Assembly: GCA_017522685.1 (NCBI GenBank)
Contig: JAFWYN010000018.1
Span: forward strand, 62,001-126,000
DNA: 64,000 nucleotides
Direction: 5' to 3'
DNA from: Lachnospiraceae bacterium
GTDB taxonomy: Bacteria > Bacillota_A > Clostridia > Lachnospirales > Lachnospiraceae
The position numbers were made by a program, and so were the translations under genes. Each line of letters starts with the position of its first letter. Positions within the stretch are counted from its first letter, which is position 1. Below, in pieces: positions 41,811 to 50,619 of the stretch. The notes under the pieces are model-generated. The model was not told the DNA's origin. It did no database searches and was given only the letters and a program-made list of their open reading frames with translations.

Positions 41811-42626
41811 TTAAAATATCATCAATACGCACAAAAAGTATATCATGGGGGCAGTCACAATCATACTGTCAAACCGGTCCATGATTCCTCCGTGACCGGG
41901 AATCAGCTTACCGTAATCCTTAATCTCATGATTTCTCTTAATGGCAGATGCTGCTAAATCTCCCACCATACTCATTATGGCACCTGCGGCACAAATAAAT
42001 ACCACTGCCCAGACAATATTATCACCCGGTATGTTATCCCGCAAAATCAAAAGGGCATATAAACCGCCTACAATGGCAGAACCTGCCACGCCACCGATAC
42101 AGCCTTCCAAGGATTTCTTGGGGCTTAATACCGGGAATATACGCTTCTTTCCTATGGTCACTCCCACAAAATAAGCACAGGTATCACATACCCATGAACT
42201 AAGAAGTATCAGCCATACCATATATACACCATACTCGGTATTACGGGTCAGGTAAACAAAGGACAGCATAACCGGTGCATACAGGAAGGAAAAGATTGCA
42301 GATACTACCTGTTCTGCCCGATATTTGGGAAAGGTTATTACATAACAGAACATTTCCGCCATAAATACACCCACAATACTCATAAGCCTGAAGGTATCAT
42401 CTCCGAAATAAACAGCCAGATAATACAGCACCACGCCAATCATACCGATGATTTCCAACGCACAAAGCCTTTTCTCACTGTTATTTACCTTTAATGCAGC
42501 GGTCAGCTCTTTATAAGCCACCAATGAAGTAAGCAGCAGCACCACTGCCAAAGCAGGTCCTCCCACATACATGAAAACAAGTGCCAATACTGCCAATATT
42601 GCTCCACTGATACATCTGGTCAGCAT
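41811..42626 (-). CDS. cdsA: Phosphatidate cytidylyltransferase
   Basis: This 271-residue membrane enzyme makes CDP-diacylglycerol. It has eight or so hydrophobic segments and the CDS signature near the C-terminus: SAIKRNHEIKDYGKLIPGHGGIMDRFDSM, with the metal-binding DRFDS. It also has SPKKSLEGCIGGVAGSAI. It follows uppS by 2 bases and precedes dxr by about 50. Confidence 0.95.
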   Translation of the reverse strand: MLTRCISGAILAVLALVFMYVGGPALAVVLLLTSLVAYKELTAALKVNNSEKRLCALEIIGMIGVVLYYLAVYFGDDTFRLMSIVGVFMAEMFCYVITFPKYRAEQVVSAIFSFLYAPVMLSFVYLTRNTEYGVYMVWLILLSSWVCDTCAYFVGVTIGKKRIFPVLSPKKSLEGCIGGVAGSAIVGGLYALLILRDNIPGDNIVWAVVFICAAGAIMSMVGDLAASAIKRNHEIKDYGKLIPGHGGIMDRFDSMIVTAPMIYFLCVLMIF

Positions 42627-42628
42627 CT

Positions 42629-43348
42629 TTATTCCTCCTTTATCAGGCCATATCTTCTGTCTCTATGATTATATGCATCAATAGCCTTTTCCAATTCTTC
42701 TTTTGAAAAATCCGGCCATGGTACCGGCGTAAAATAGAACTCCGTATAAGCTAACTGCCACAACAGGAAGTTGGAAATACGCTGCTCATTACAGGTACGA
42801 ATCAGCAAATCCGGCTCCGGAAGGTCATGGGTATCCAAACATCGTGCGAAATATTCCTCATTGATATCCCCTGGTTCCAAAGTCCCCTCCTGCACCTGTC
42901 TCGCCATACCTCGCATGGCACGCACTATTTCATCCCTACCGCCATAATTAATGGCTATCTGGAAATGCAGGCCATCATTATCCTTGGTGGCCTCCTCCAG
43001 CTCCTGTATGCGGGTTCGGATATCCTCATCCAAACCGCTCTTATCTCCAATCACACGCACACACATACGGTTCTTAGCGGCGGTTTTCAAACAGGTCTTC
43101 ATATAATTACGAAGCAGCTTCATCAAAGCCTCCACCTCATCCTTGGGACGATTCCAATTCTCTGTGGAAAAAGCATACACCGTCAGATACTGTATCCCCA
43201 TCTTATAGGCTTCCTCACAAATCACTTCCACCGTTTTGGCACCCTGCACATGTCCGTAATTACGGGGCATGCCCTTTGCCTTTGCCCAGCGGCCGTTTCC
43301 ATCCAGGATAATAGCCACATGCTGCGGTATTTTCAACTCATTACTCAT
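42629..43348 (-). CDS. uppS: Isoprenyl transferase (undecaprenyl diphosphate synthase)
   Basis: This protein of about 239 residues has the start region VAIILDGNGRWAKAKGMPRNYGH, which holds the catalytic Asp and substrate loop, then YLTVYAFSTENWNRP, LHFQIAINYGGRDEIVRA and PEPDLLIRTCNEQRISNFLLWQLAYTEFYFT. It makes the C55 lipid carrier for peptidoglycan. In the usual RTSGEQRLSNF block the Ser-Gly pair is replaced by Cys-Asn (RTCNEQRISNF), a notable change near the substrate loop. ATG 43348 is about 11 bases from AGGAAGG. A terminator-like hairpin separates it from frr. Confidence 0.93.
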   Translation of the reverse strand: MSNELKIPQHVAIILDGNGRWAKAKGMPRNYGHVQGAKTVEVICEEAYKMGIQYLTVYAFSTENWNRPKDEVEALMKLLRNYMKTCLKTAAKNRMCVRVIGDKSGLDEDIRTRIQELEEATKDNDGLHFQIAINYGGRDEIVRAMRGMARQVQEGTLEPGDINEEYFARCLDTHDLPEPDLLIRTCNEQRISNFLLWQLAYTEFYFTPVPWPDFSKEELEKAIDAYNHRDRRYGLIKEE

Positions 43349-43406
43349 GATACACAAATCCTTCCTAATCTCCACCACTGTACTCGCACAATTTCTCATA
43401 GCTTAA

Positions 43407-43434
43407 AAAACGGACATCGCAGGATGTCCGTTTT
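43407..43434 (-). terminator. Terminator between frr and uppS
   Basis: AAAACGGACATC and GATGTCCGTTTT form a strong 12-bp stem around a 4-base loop, followed by more T residues on the minus strand. Read-through or a separate uppS promoter is needed for the downstream cluster. Confidence 0.9.
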
Positions 43435-43439
43435 CCATC

Positions 43440-43997
43440 TTATACGGTCATGATTTCCTTTGACTTCTCATCCATCAAAGTATCGATTTCTTTTACAAAC
43501 TTGTCAGTCAGCTTCTGAAGCTGGTCTTCCATTCCCTTGATTTCATCCTCTGAAACTTCGGTCTTACCAAGCTTCTTTAACATATCGTTACCATCACGTC
43601 TGATGTTACGTACAGCCACCTTAGCTTCTTCTGCTTTTTTCTTTACATCCTTCACAAGGTCTTTTCTGCGTTCTTCGGTAAGTTCAGGGAATACCAGTCT
43701 GATTACGCTACCATCGTTGGAAGGGTTAATACCGATATCAGAAGTCATAATCGCCTTCTCGATTTCACGAATCATTGACTTCTCCCAAGGTGCAATCTGG
43801 ATAATTCTTGCTTCGGGAATCGTTACATTACCTACCTGCTGAATAGGGGTAGGAGTGCCGTAATAATCTACACGTAATTTGTCAAGTACATGGGGATTGG
43901 CACGTCCTGCTCTGATACCCATATAATCAGATTCCAGATACTCATAAGCTTTCTTCATTTTGTCTTCATATTGCTGTAATCTTGCGTCCATTGTCAT
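43440..43997 (-). CDS. frr: Ribosome recycling factor
   Basis: This 185-residue protein splits post-termination ribosomes with EF-G. It has DYMGIRAGRANPHVLDKLRVDYYGTPTPIQQVGNVTI in pieces, RIIQIAPWEKSMIREIEKAI, GINPSNDGSVIRLVFPELTEERR and VAVRNIRRDGND. Length and motifs are standard. ATG 43997 follows AGGAGG. It follows pyrH by 18 bases. Confidence 0.97.
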   Translation of the reverse strand: MTMDARLQQYEDKMKKAYEYLESDYMGIRAGRANPHVLDKLRVDYYGTPTPIQQVGNVTIPEARIIQIAPWEKSMIREIEKAIMTSDIGINPSNDGSVIRLVFPELTEERRKDLVKDVKKKAEEAKVAVRNIRRDGNDMLKKLGKTEVSEDEIKGMEDQLQKLTDKFVKEIDTLMDEKSKEIMTV

Positions 43998-44015
43998 TCC
44001 TCCTGAATTCTTTAT

Positions 44016-44711
44016 TTATACGGTAACCTTTGTTCCGTTAAACTTTCCTTTTAATGTATTTACAATACTGTTTTCCTCGTTCAGACCAAATACCCACATA
44101 GGCATACGGTTATCCCTTGCCAGAATAGATGCGGTCATATCTACTACCTGGAGATTCTGGTCTACCACGTCATCGATAGAGATTTCATCGTATTTCTTAG
44201 CGTCAGGATTCTTCTCAGGGTCACTGTCGTATACACCATCGATAGCCTTTGCCAACAAAATTACCTCTGCATCGATTTCAATAGCTCTCAGCACCACACC
44301 GGTATCGGTTGAGAAATAGGGATGTCCCGTACCGCCTGCGAAAAATACTACATTGCCCTTGGCAAAATATTTATTGGCACGGTCCTTGGAAAAGAGCTTG
44401 GTAAAGGAGCCGCACTCAAAAGGAGTCAAAATATTGGTATCCATACCTACGGAACGGAAAATCTCCGAAACATAGATGCAATTCATAATGGTGGCCAGCA
44501 TACCAATCTGGTCTGCCTTGGTTCGGTCAATATTCTTGCTGGTACGTCCTCTCCAGAAATTACCACCGCCAATCACAATACCTACTTCCATGCCATCGTC
44601 TACCAATTGCTTTACCTGCAGTGCCACACCTCTGACGGTATCCTCGTCAAATCCGGTCTTTTTCTCACCGGCTAATGCCTCACCACTTAATTTTAACATA
44701 ATTCTTTTCAT
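44016..44711 (-). CDS. pyrH: UMP kinase
   Basis: This 231-residue protein phosphorylates UMP to UDP and belongs to the amino acid kinase fold. It has LKLSGEALAGE, VGIVIGGGNFWRGRT, ADQIGMLATIMNCIY, VVFFAGGTGHPYFSTDTGVVLRA, VILLAKAIDGVYDSDP and RDNRMPMWVFGLNEENSI. Length is typical (about 235). The start overlaps the deacetylase gene by 4 bases (ATGA type). It opens the conserved pyrH-frr-uppS-cdsA-dxr-rseP order. Confidence 0.96.
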   Translation of the reverse strand: MKRIMLKLSGEALAGEKKTGFDEDTVRGVALQVKQLVDDGMEVGIVIGGGNFWRGRTSKNIDRTKADQIGMLATIMNCIYVSEIFRSVGMDTNILTPFECGSFTKLFSKDRANKYFAKGNVVFFAGGTGHPYFSTDTGVVLRAIEIDAEVILLAKAIDGVYDSDPEKNPDAKKYDEISIDDVVDQNLQVVDMTASILARDNRMPMWVFGLNEENSIVNTLKGKFNGTKVTV

Positions 44712-45718
44712 TTTGAAATCTCCTTTTTCTCTTCCTTATCTTCCGTCTCTTGAGATGCTGTCGTATCCTCTTCTTTAGAAACCGTTACTTCCTCCTTCGG
44801 CTCCTCCCGAGGCTTTATCACATGGTGTACCGGCTGGGAATTCGCCGTAATCGGCAGAATCACTGTATCCTCCATAGCCAGTATGGTTTCCAGAATTTGG
44901 GGTAATGCTTCTACCGTAGTGGTCTTCAAGGCAGAATCGTGCATCAGAATAATGGAGGTATCATATCGCTGTATATTCTTGGTACAATTCTCTACAATGA
45001 CCTCCACAGGCATCAAAGTACCGCCACCGTCACCGGAAGAAATATTCCAATCATAGTACTCCACACCCTGTTCCTTCAAAAACTCTACTATCAGATTCAT
45101 ATCCGTCTTACCCAGACGGTTGGAACTGCCTCCGGGAAAACGGAACACCTTGCTTTCCACACCCGTAGCCTCATAAATATATTGCTTGCTTTTCAAAAAA
45201 TCTGCCCGAAATGCATCCACAGACTCGTAAATATCACTATAATCATGGGAATAGGAATGCATGCCTAAAGTATGGCCCCGCTCATAGATCATTTGCAGGC
45301 GCTTCGCCACATTCTCTCCTTCTTTGCCTACCACAAAGAAGGTAGCCTTCACACCATATTCATCTAAAATATCCAAAACCGCTTCTGTTTGCTTACTGGG
45401 TCCATCATCAAAGGTCAGATACACCTTATGCTTGGCTTCCGGCTCCTGTACGCTTTCCTCTCCCGGGACTTCTGTTATCACAGTTTCCGGTGCCGACTGC
45501 TCGGGTACTTCCGCCGAATTATCCTCTTCAACCACTTCCGCCCGGCCATCTGTTGCGGTAACATCTGAACGGATTGTTCCCCATTGCTTCTTTAGTTGGT
45601 AAATCTCCTTTCCCAACAATGAAATGGCCAGGATACAAAGCAATAAAACAATTCCCATTGCGACGAATACGGTTGTCATAATACTTTTCTTTTGTTCATT
45701 CTTCTGATTCGTCTCCAT
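44708..45718 (-). CDS. Polysaccharide deacetylase (membrane-anchored)
   Basis: This 336-residue protein has an N-terminal membrane segment (about 15-33), a Glu/Pro-rich linker and a NodB-type deacetylase domain (about 95-285). Motifs are VYLTFDDGPSKQTEAVL (catalytic and metal Asp), HTLGMHSYSHDYSDI (metal His pair), VFRFPGGSSNRLG and a C-terminal SIILMHDSALKTTT. It probably removes acetyl groups from peptidoglycan or another envelope sugar. The tail after about 290 is charged and repetitive. Its stop overlaps the pyrH start. Confidence 0.92.
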   Translation of the reverse strand: METNQKNEQKKSIMTTVFVAMGIVLLLCILAISLLGKEIYQLKKQWGTIRSDVTATDGRAEVVEEDNSAEVPEQSAPETVITEVPGEESVQEPEAKHKVYLTFDDGPSKQTEAVLDILDEYGVKATFFVVGKEGENVAKRLQMIYERGHTLGMHSYSHDYSDIYESVDAFRADFLKSKQYIYEATGVESKVFRFPGGSSNRLGKTDMNLIVEFLKEQGVEYYDWNISSGDGGGTLMPVEVIVENCTKNIQRYDTSIILMHDSALKTTTVEALPQILETILAMEDTVILPITANSQPVHHVIKPREEPKEEVTVSKEEDTTASQETEDKEEKKEISK

Positions 45719-45753
45719 TATAACATATCACCCTTTCATATTAAAGAGATTTT

Positions 45754-46413
45754 TTAAATCAATCTCTGTCCGTTAATCACCAGCAAAAAGGGCACTCCCA
45801 GTTTGTCTGCTGCTTTTCTGCAAAGAAGCATGCGATTTAAGAAAATCTCAAAATAATCCATCACCGTACACATCTTGGTTTCAATGGTCAGCTCCAGCTT
45901 AATGTGACCGTCCTTTACCACTTCCACTTCACTCTTTTTCACGGAATAATTCACTCTGTCATGAATATCAAACTGGGAATAATCCTGATTTCTCACACGG
46001 GTATAACGTACATCCGTCTTATCCGCCAATATCAAAGCGGCAGCTACCGCATTCACGGGAAATGCCGTAGACTCATCATGATTACCAATCGCGGTCACTA
46101 TGGTTGCAATATCCTCCGGGTCTGCGCCCATATTATCCAAAATACGGAAAGCCATTACTGCGCCGGACTGTGCATGATCGATACGATTGATCACATTGCC
46201 GATATCGTGGAGATAACCGGCCATTTTCGCAAGCTCCGCTTCTCTTTCACTATAGCCCAGGGTCAGCAAAATATCGCTGGCCAACATGGCTACCCTGGTC
46301 ACATGGGCAAAGCTATGCTCCGTATAGCCTAATGCAGTCAGGGATTCATCTGCCTTCTGTATATAAGTTCTTACCGCCTCATTATTCTTTATATCCTCGT
46401 ATGTAATCTTCAT
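45754..46413 (-). CDS. HD-domain phosphohydrolase
   Basis: This 219-residue protein has the HD motif order HSFAHVTRVAMLASDILL, AGYLHDIGNVINRIDHAQSGA, ATIVTAIGNHDES and LADKTDVRYTR. These are all the metal-binding His and Asp residues of the HD superfamily. Such proteins cleave nucleotides or second messengers, and the substrate is not evident. It lies 35 bases upstream of the deacetylase gene. Confidence 0.88.
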   Translation of the reverse strand: MKITYEDIKNNEAVRTYIQKADESLTALGYTEHSFAHVTRVAMLASDILLTLGYSEREAELAKMAGYLHDIGNVINRIDHAQSGAVMAFRILDNMGADPEDIATIVTAIGNHDESTAFPVNAVAAALILADKTDVRYTRVRNQDYSQFDIHDRVNYSVKKSEVEVVKDGHIKLELTIETKMCTVMDYFEIFLNRMLLCRKAADKLGVPFLLVINGQRLI

Positions 46414-46507
46414 ACAAATCCTCCATCTTGCTTATGCCACCAAAGTATATCATACTCAATTCCGGCAGAAAACAGTTTTTCAAAATCTTAAGAAAGTTTT
46501 AAGAGTC

Positions 46508-46786
46508 CTATTTTCTTATCATGGTGCTGCTAACCAGCTTCACTGTCACATTTTCAAAGGAATGGGTATGCTTGACAGCCTCCAATCGTTCTTGTTTCTT
46601 CAATACTCTTCTCCTTGAAGTTTTCTGAAGAACCAGAAAATTAATGATAAAAGCTATACCCAGTGCCAACAGTCCGTTACTGAAATATTTCATGGGTATA
46701 TGTAACTTATCTGACAAAATCACTACCAAAACAGCTCCGGCACACAATAGTAATATTTTTCCTATTTTCTTTCCCATTTCCTTCAC
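46508..46786 (-). CDS. Small membrane protein with two segments
   Basis: The 92 residues include two membrane segments (ILLLCAGAVLVVILSD and NGLLALGIAFIINFLVL) and a basic tail KTSRRRVLKKQERLEA. I do not recognise it. It overlaps the upstream zinc-ribbon membrane protein by 4 bases, so the two are coupled. Confidence 0.72.
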   Translation of the reverse strand: MKEMGKKIGKILLLCAGAVLVVILSDKLHIPMKYFSNGLLALGIAFIINFLVLQKTSRRRVLKKQERLEAVKHTHSFENVTVKLVSSTMIRK

Positions 46787-48354
46787 CCCTTTTTCCTGAA
46801 TTGCGGCATTTTCCGCATTGCCAAATAGTTATAATTATTCAAAATCTCATTAAAATTGAGTACCACCAAAACCAGCATCAGGACAGAAGCCCCATAATAC
46901 CAAATCTCTGCTTCCGGCCGAATCAACACCGTCAGCAAAACGCCAAACATCACCACAATATTAAACATGGAGGTATGAAAACTTGCCCGGTAATCCAGCT
47001 TCTCAATCTGTCCCAGTGCATAAATGGTACATGCCAAAGTCCCTGCTATCAGAATCCCCCAAAGCAACCAGTTTAATATGGGCAGAAAAGGAATCAAATA
47101 CACCAATACGGACAATATCACAGAAATGGAGGCCGCCACTATTTCCAGCACCTTGTACAGACTATCCTTTAAGAACTCAAAAACCGGATTTCCGTCAAAT
47201 GCACTTTCGTATTCCAAATACCTTTGGTTCTTGTACATTTGGGCTTTATCACTGATAAACTGCTCTTTTAAATATATCTCATGCAACTCTGACGCATATA
47301 ATACCAAGCTAACCAGCAAACACACTGCACAAAGGGTTGTTATCTGCATAGGTGTAAAAGTGAACAACATATTCAGTATCAAAAACAGGGGAATGGCCAA
47401 AAGCATGGAATACCCCACATACTTTTTCTTATCCACCGGCATATCTGCAGCCACCTTACCGGTCTGTCCATTTACCGCCGCATAAGCCACCTTGTCACCA
47501 TTCCGATAGGACATAAACCATACAGGATACAGGGTTTTGGCCGCTTTCACCAAGGTGGTCTGAAAGGGTACTTCCCCCTCTGCCAAGCCAACCAGTTTAA
47601 AGCTTTTCAACTCCTCGCTTGTTGTTATTTTATGCATAGTAGCTTCCTGTGCCAGTTCCATTGCCTCCCCCAGATATACCTCCTTGGATACATCCGCACA
47701 TTCCGCATAAAATCCGCTTAAGAAGGAGGGCGTAAATGGCTTATGAGAGTGAAAATCAAAAGGGGCCAATCCCATGCTGATATCGTCATAAAAGTTCAAA
47801 GACGCATCATAGGCATCCCCCTGAAAGGTATCATCCAACTCTCCCTTCACATGAAAGATATTTCTTAATGTATACTCTTCCTGATGGATATCCTCTTTTG
47901 CCGTCAGATGTACCTTCCCATCCAGCTTAAACTCATAATTCCAATAAGGCATATAGATGCCACGGAAGCCGTCGATAAACTCCTCAGACTTATACTCCTT
48001 CGGCACAAAAATTGCTTTCTTCATAGCTTTCCTGTAAGCTTCCTTGCAATCTTCCTTTGTTTTCTTAAAGGGGATAATATAATCCGGGCATTCCTCTTTG
48101 CTGATACGTTCTGACAATATGGTGGAACTGCCGCAATAGGTACAAAAGGTAGCCGCCTCGTTGTGATTACCTAAGATTTCACCGCCGCACTGTGGACAGC
48201 TAAACACCTTTGTCTCATAATACTCTACGCTTTCCGCATCCACTTCCTTATGGATGGCATAAGGTTCATAGTAAGAATCACAATACTTGCAAAACATCAG
48301 CTGTGACTCAATATGAAATGTAATATTTCCGCCGCAACCGGGACATTCTAACAT
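46783..48354 (-). CDS. Zinc-ribbon membrane protein (YdjG-like)
   Basis: This 523-residue protein starts with two zinc ribbons: CPGCGG with CKYC at about 4-24, and CPQCGG with CTYCGS at about 53-75. A soluble region (about 80-300) contains RGIYMPYWNYEFKL and PVWFMSYRNGDKVAYAAVNGQTGKVA. At least five membrane segments follow (about 315-500). The combination resembles YdjG, which works with YdjH, YdjI and PspA in Bacillus membrane stress. YdjH-like and YdjI-like genes are 10 kb away in this window, so the group is split here. Confidence 0.72.
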   Translation of the reverse strand: MLECPGCGGNITFHIESQLMFCKYCDSYYEPYAIHKEVDAESVEYYETKVFSCPQCGGEILGNHNEAATFCTYCGSSTILSERISKEECPDYIIPFKKTKEDCKEAYRKAMKKAIFVPKEYKSEEFIDGFRGIYMPYWNYEFKLDGKVHLTAKEDIHQEEYTLRNIFHVKGELDDTFQGDAYDASLNFYDDISMGLAPFDFHSHKPFTPSFLSGFYAECADVSKEVYLGEAMELAQEATMHKITTSEELKSFKLVGLAEGEVPFQTTLVKAAKTLYPVWFMSYRNGDKVAYAAVNGQTGKVAADMPVDKKKYVGYSMLLAIPLFLILNMLFTFTPMQITTLCAVCLLVSLVLYASELHEIYLKEQFISDKAQMYKNQRYLEYESAFDGNPVFEFLKDSLYKVLEIVAASISVILSVLVYLIPFLPILNWLLWGILIAGTLACTIYALGQIEKLDYRASFHTSMFNIVVMFGVLLTVLIRPEAEIWYYGASVLMLVLVVLNFNEILNNYNYLAMRKMPQFRKKG

Positions 48355-48415
48355 ACACTTCCCTCCTCATTCGTAAATCACTTTTCTTAAGGATTGTACC
48401 ATATATCCGATGTTT

Positions 48416-49753
48416 TTACAATTTATTATCTAAGTTTCGTACTGCAGGATTATCCAATAATCGTCCCTGTTCGTCATATCTGGAACCGTGGCAGGGACAA
48501 TCCCAGCTTTTCTCCTCTGCATTCCAGTGGAGTCCGCAGCCCAAATGGGCACACCTGGGCGCTTTCTTACAGAAAAGCCCTGTCAGCAGCCCTTTTATAC
48601 TTTCCTTCACATCAATCAGAAACTTCCAACCGCCTGCCCGAATCAAAAATCTTTGGGGAGTAAAAACATGACGATAGGGATTCTTCATTCCGCAAATTTC
48701 ATCCCTAAGAAGCAGAGCCGCCACCATGGATGAAGTCATGCCCCATTTCTGAAAACCGGTAGCCACATAAAGGTTTGGTGTAAGCCATGAATACCTGCCG
48801 ATAAAAGGAATTCCGTCATGGGGCATACAATCCTGGGCCGCCCAAAAGCCTTCTACGGTAGCCTCCGGGAAATATTTTCTTGCATATTCCTCCAGCTTCG
48901 CCCTGGCATAGCACCTTTTTTCCCTGCCGGTTCTGTGGGAATATCCGCCCAGTAGCAGATACTCGCCCGCCTGCCTGAAAGAAAGTTCCTCCCCATCAAT
49001 CCCCAAATACATGCCATTTATTTTCTTGCAGCCGGACAGTGCCAACACATAGCTTCTTTCCTGATGCTGACGCAAAAAATAAAAGCCGGGTACATTCTTT
49101 ATGGGGTAATGGGTAGCCACCACTATTTTGTCTGCGGTGTAGGTGCCGTTCTCCGTAATAACCTCTTGTCCCTTGATTTTTATTACTTTACTATGTTCTA
49201 AAACCGTGAGTTTTTGGCTAAGAACCTTCAGAAATTCCAAGGGTTGAAAACATGCCTGATTGCGAAAGCCCACCGCCCCCAATGCTTTAAAGGGTAACTC
49301 CGTTTTCTCTGTATAGAATGCATCAATCCCTAACAGGGCCGCTGCTTTCGCCTCTTTTTTCAGTACTCTTTCGTCCACAGTGGCATATAGATACGCCGGG
49401 CATTTTTCAAACTGACAGTCTATCTCCAGCTCCTTTATCAGGCGCTCATACTCTTTGATAGCATCTTCGTTCGCCTTTGCATAGCCCTCCGCCCGCTCTC
49501 TGTCCACGTTTCTTAGGAGTTTACTGTATTTGAGACCATGCTGGGAGGTGATTTTGGCAGTGGTCCCCTCCGTCTGTCCGGAAGCAACCTCATTCGCCTC
49601 CAGCACCAATACCTTTTTGCCTGCTTCCTGTAAATAATAGGCGGTCAGGATCCCTGCCATGCCGGCGCCGATGACGATTACATCGTACTTTTCCTTCCCT
49701 TGGTCTTCCCGTGCCTTTATCTTACCTGTTTCTTTTCTCCACAATGATTCCAT
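48416..49753 (-). CDS. FAD-dependent oxidoreductase with C-terminal Rieske domain
   Basis: This is a 445-residue protein. A DadA-like FAD domain (about 23-370) begins DVIVIGAGMAGILTAYYLQE (GxGxxG nucleotide loop) and VLVLEANEVASGQTEG. A Rieske domain occupies about 385-440, with CAHLGCGLHWN and CPCHGSRYDEQGRLLD (the CxH and CxxH [2Fe-2S] ligands). Such proteins probably pass electrons between FAD and the cluster; the substrate is unknown. The only good start is ATG 49753. Its Shine-Dalgarno GAGG lies in the 3' arm of a strong hairpin (49761-49813), so translation could be controlled by RNA structure. Confidence 0.88.
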   Translation of the reverse strand: MESLWRKETGKIKAREDQGKEKYDVIVIGAGMAGILTAYYLQEAGKKVLVLEANEVASGQTEGTTAKITSQHGLKYSKLLRNVDRERAEGYAKANEDAIKEYERLIKELEIDCQFEKCPAYLYATVDERVLKKEAKAAALLGIDAFYTEKTELPFKALGAVGFRNQACFQPLEFLKVLSQKLTVLEHSKVIKIKGQEVITENGTYTADKIVVATHYPIKNVPGFYFLRQHQERSYVLALSGCKKINGMYLGIDGEELSFRQAGEYLLLGGYSHRTGREKRCYARAKLEEYARKYFPEATVEGFWAAQDCMPHDGIPFIGRYSWLTPNLYVATGFQKWGMTSSMVAALLLRDEICGMKNPYRHVFTPQRFLIRAGGWKFLIDVKESIKGLLTGLFCKKAPRCAHLGCGLHWNAEEKSWDCPCHGSRYDEQGRLLDNPAVRNLDNKL

Positions 49754-49760
49754 ACAAAAA

Positions 49761-49813
49761 CCTCGAATCCTTTTTGATAGTAGTATGTACTATTATTCAA
49801 AAAGAATTCGAGG
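49761..49813 (-). terminator. Long hairpin, terminator of the ABC operon, overlapping the oxidoreductase SD
   Basis: On the minus strand CCTCGAAT and ATTCGAGG enclose a nearly continuous stem of about 17 bp (with one G-U), followed by TTTTTGT. The SD GAGG lies in the 3' arm and the T tract fills the space before the start codon at 49753. Confidence 0.8.
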
Positions 49814-49865
49814 GTGATATGCAAGTAGGGACATACTATCCCACTTTCTCATTCTCTATATTTTA

Positions 49866-50591
49866 TCAAAAATTTACTTTCTGTTTTCTAAGCATCATCC
49901 AGGCCAGTGTGAGTAACACCGCACCGATAAGCAGACACACCAGACAGATGGGTGCCACCTCTGACATCTCAAAGGAGGTAACCTTAAGATTATTCAAAGC
50001 TTTAACAATGGGCATATCCGGATGCTGCTTGGTCAGGGTGGAAAAACCACTTCCCATCAGTAAAATTCCCGCCAATGCCCAAATCGCCTTATTTCCCACA
50101 GTAAGGGTAATTCCTCCCAGGAATAAAATCACTGCAGGTACACACAGCAGAATGGTTACAAAAATCAGTGGATTGCAAAGAAGCCCTTTTACATCAATCT
50201 CACAAACTGCTTCCGTAAACAAGCGGCTATACGCAAAATCCTCCAGAAAGCTAACAGTCAAAGCCATAAGGAGTACCGCAAAGGTATTCCAAAGCCATAG
50301 CAGATAGTGGGACGGAATCAAATGCTTTCTGGCCTTTCCCATAGCAATGGCCTGCATGAAATCTGCCGGAAATACTATGAATCCATCCATAACAAGGGTA
50401 AGTGCTACGACCATCAATACCATGAATGCTCCCATGTGGGCATAATCCTCTCCTGTTCCTTCCGTAAATAGGATTACCAATGCTATAATCACCCCTATGA
50501 TAGCTCCCAGCGCCCCAAACCCTACACCGATAAACACGTTATCTCCGGTCACCTTCTTGGTCTGTTTGAATGTATTGATAAAATCCTTCAT
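49866..50591 (-). CDS. Membrane protein of the YtrA-type ABC operon (permease-like)
   Basis: This 241-residue protein has six hydrophobic segments, including GFGALGAIIGVIIALVILF, AFMVLMVVALTLVMDGFIV, LWNTFAVLLMALTVSF, PLIFVTILLCVPAVILFLGG and PICLVCLLIGAVLLTLAWMML. I do not recognise the exact family. Its place after a GntR regulator, an ATPase and another membrane protein suggests it is a permease subunit of an ABC transporter. Confidence 0.75.
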   Translation of the reverse strand: MKDFINTFKQTKKVTGDNVFIGVGFGALGAIIGVIIALVILFTEGTGEDYAHMGAFMVLMVVALTLVMDGFIVFPADFMQAIAMGKARKHLIPSHYLLWLWNTFAVLLMALTVSFLEDFAYSRLFTEAVCEIDVKGLLCNPLIFVTILLCVPAVILFLGGITLTVGNKAIWALAGILLMGSGFSTLTKQHPDMPIVKALNNLKVTSFEMSEVAPICLVCLLIGAVLLTLAWMMLRKQKVNF

Positions 50592-50619
50592 TTATTCTTC
50601 CCTCTCTTCCTCATAAGAT

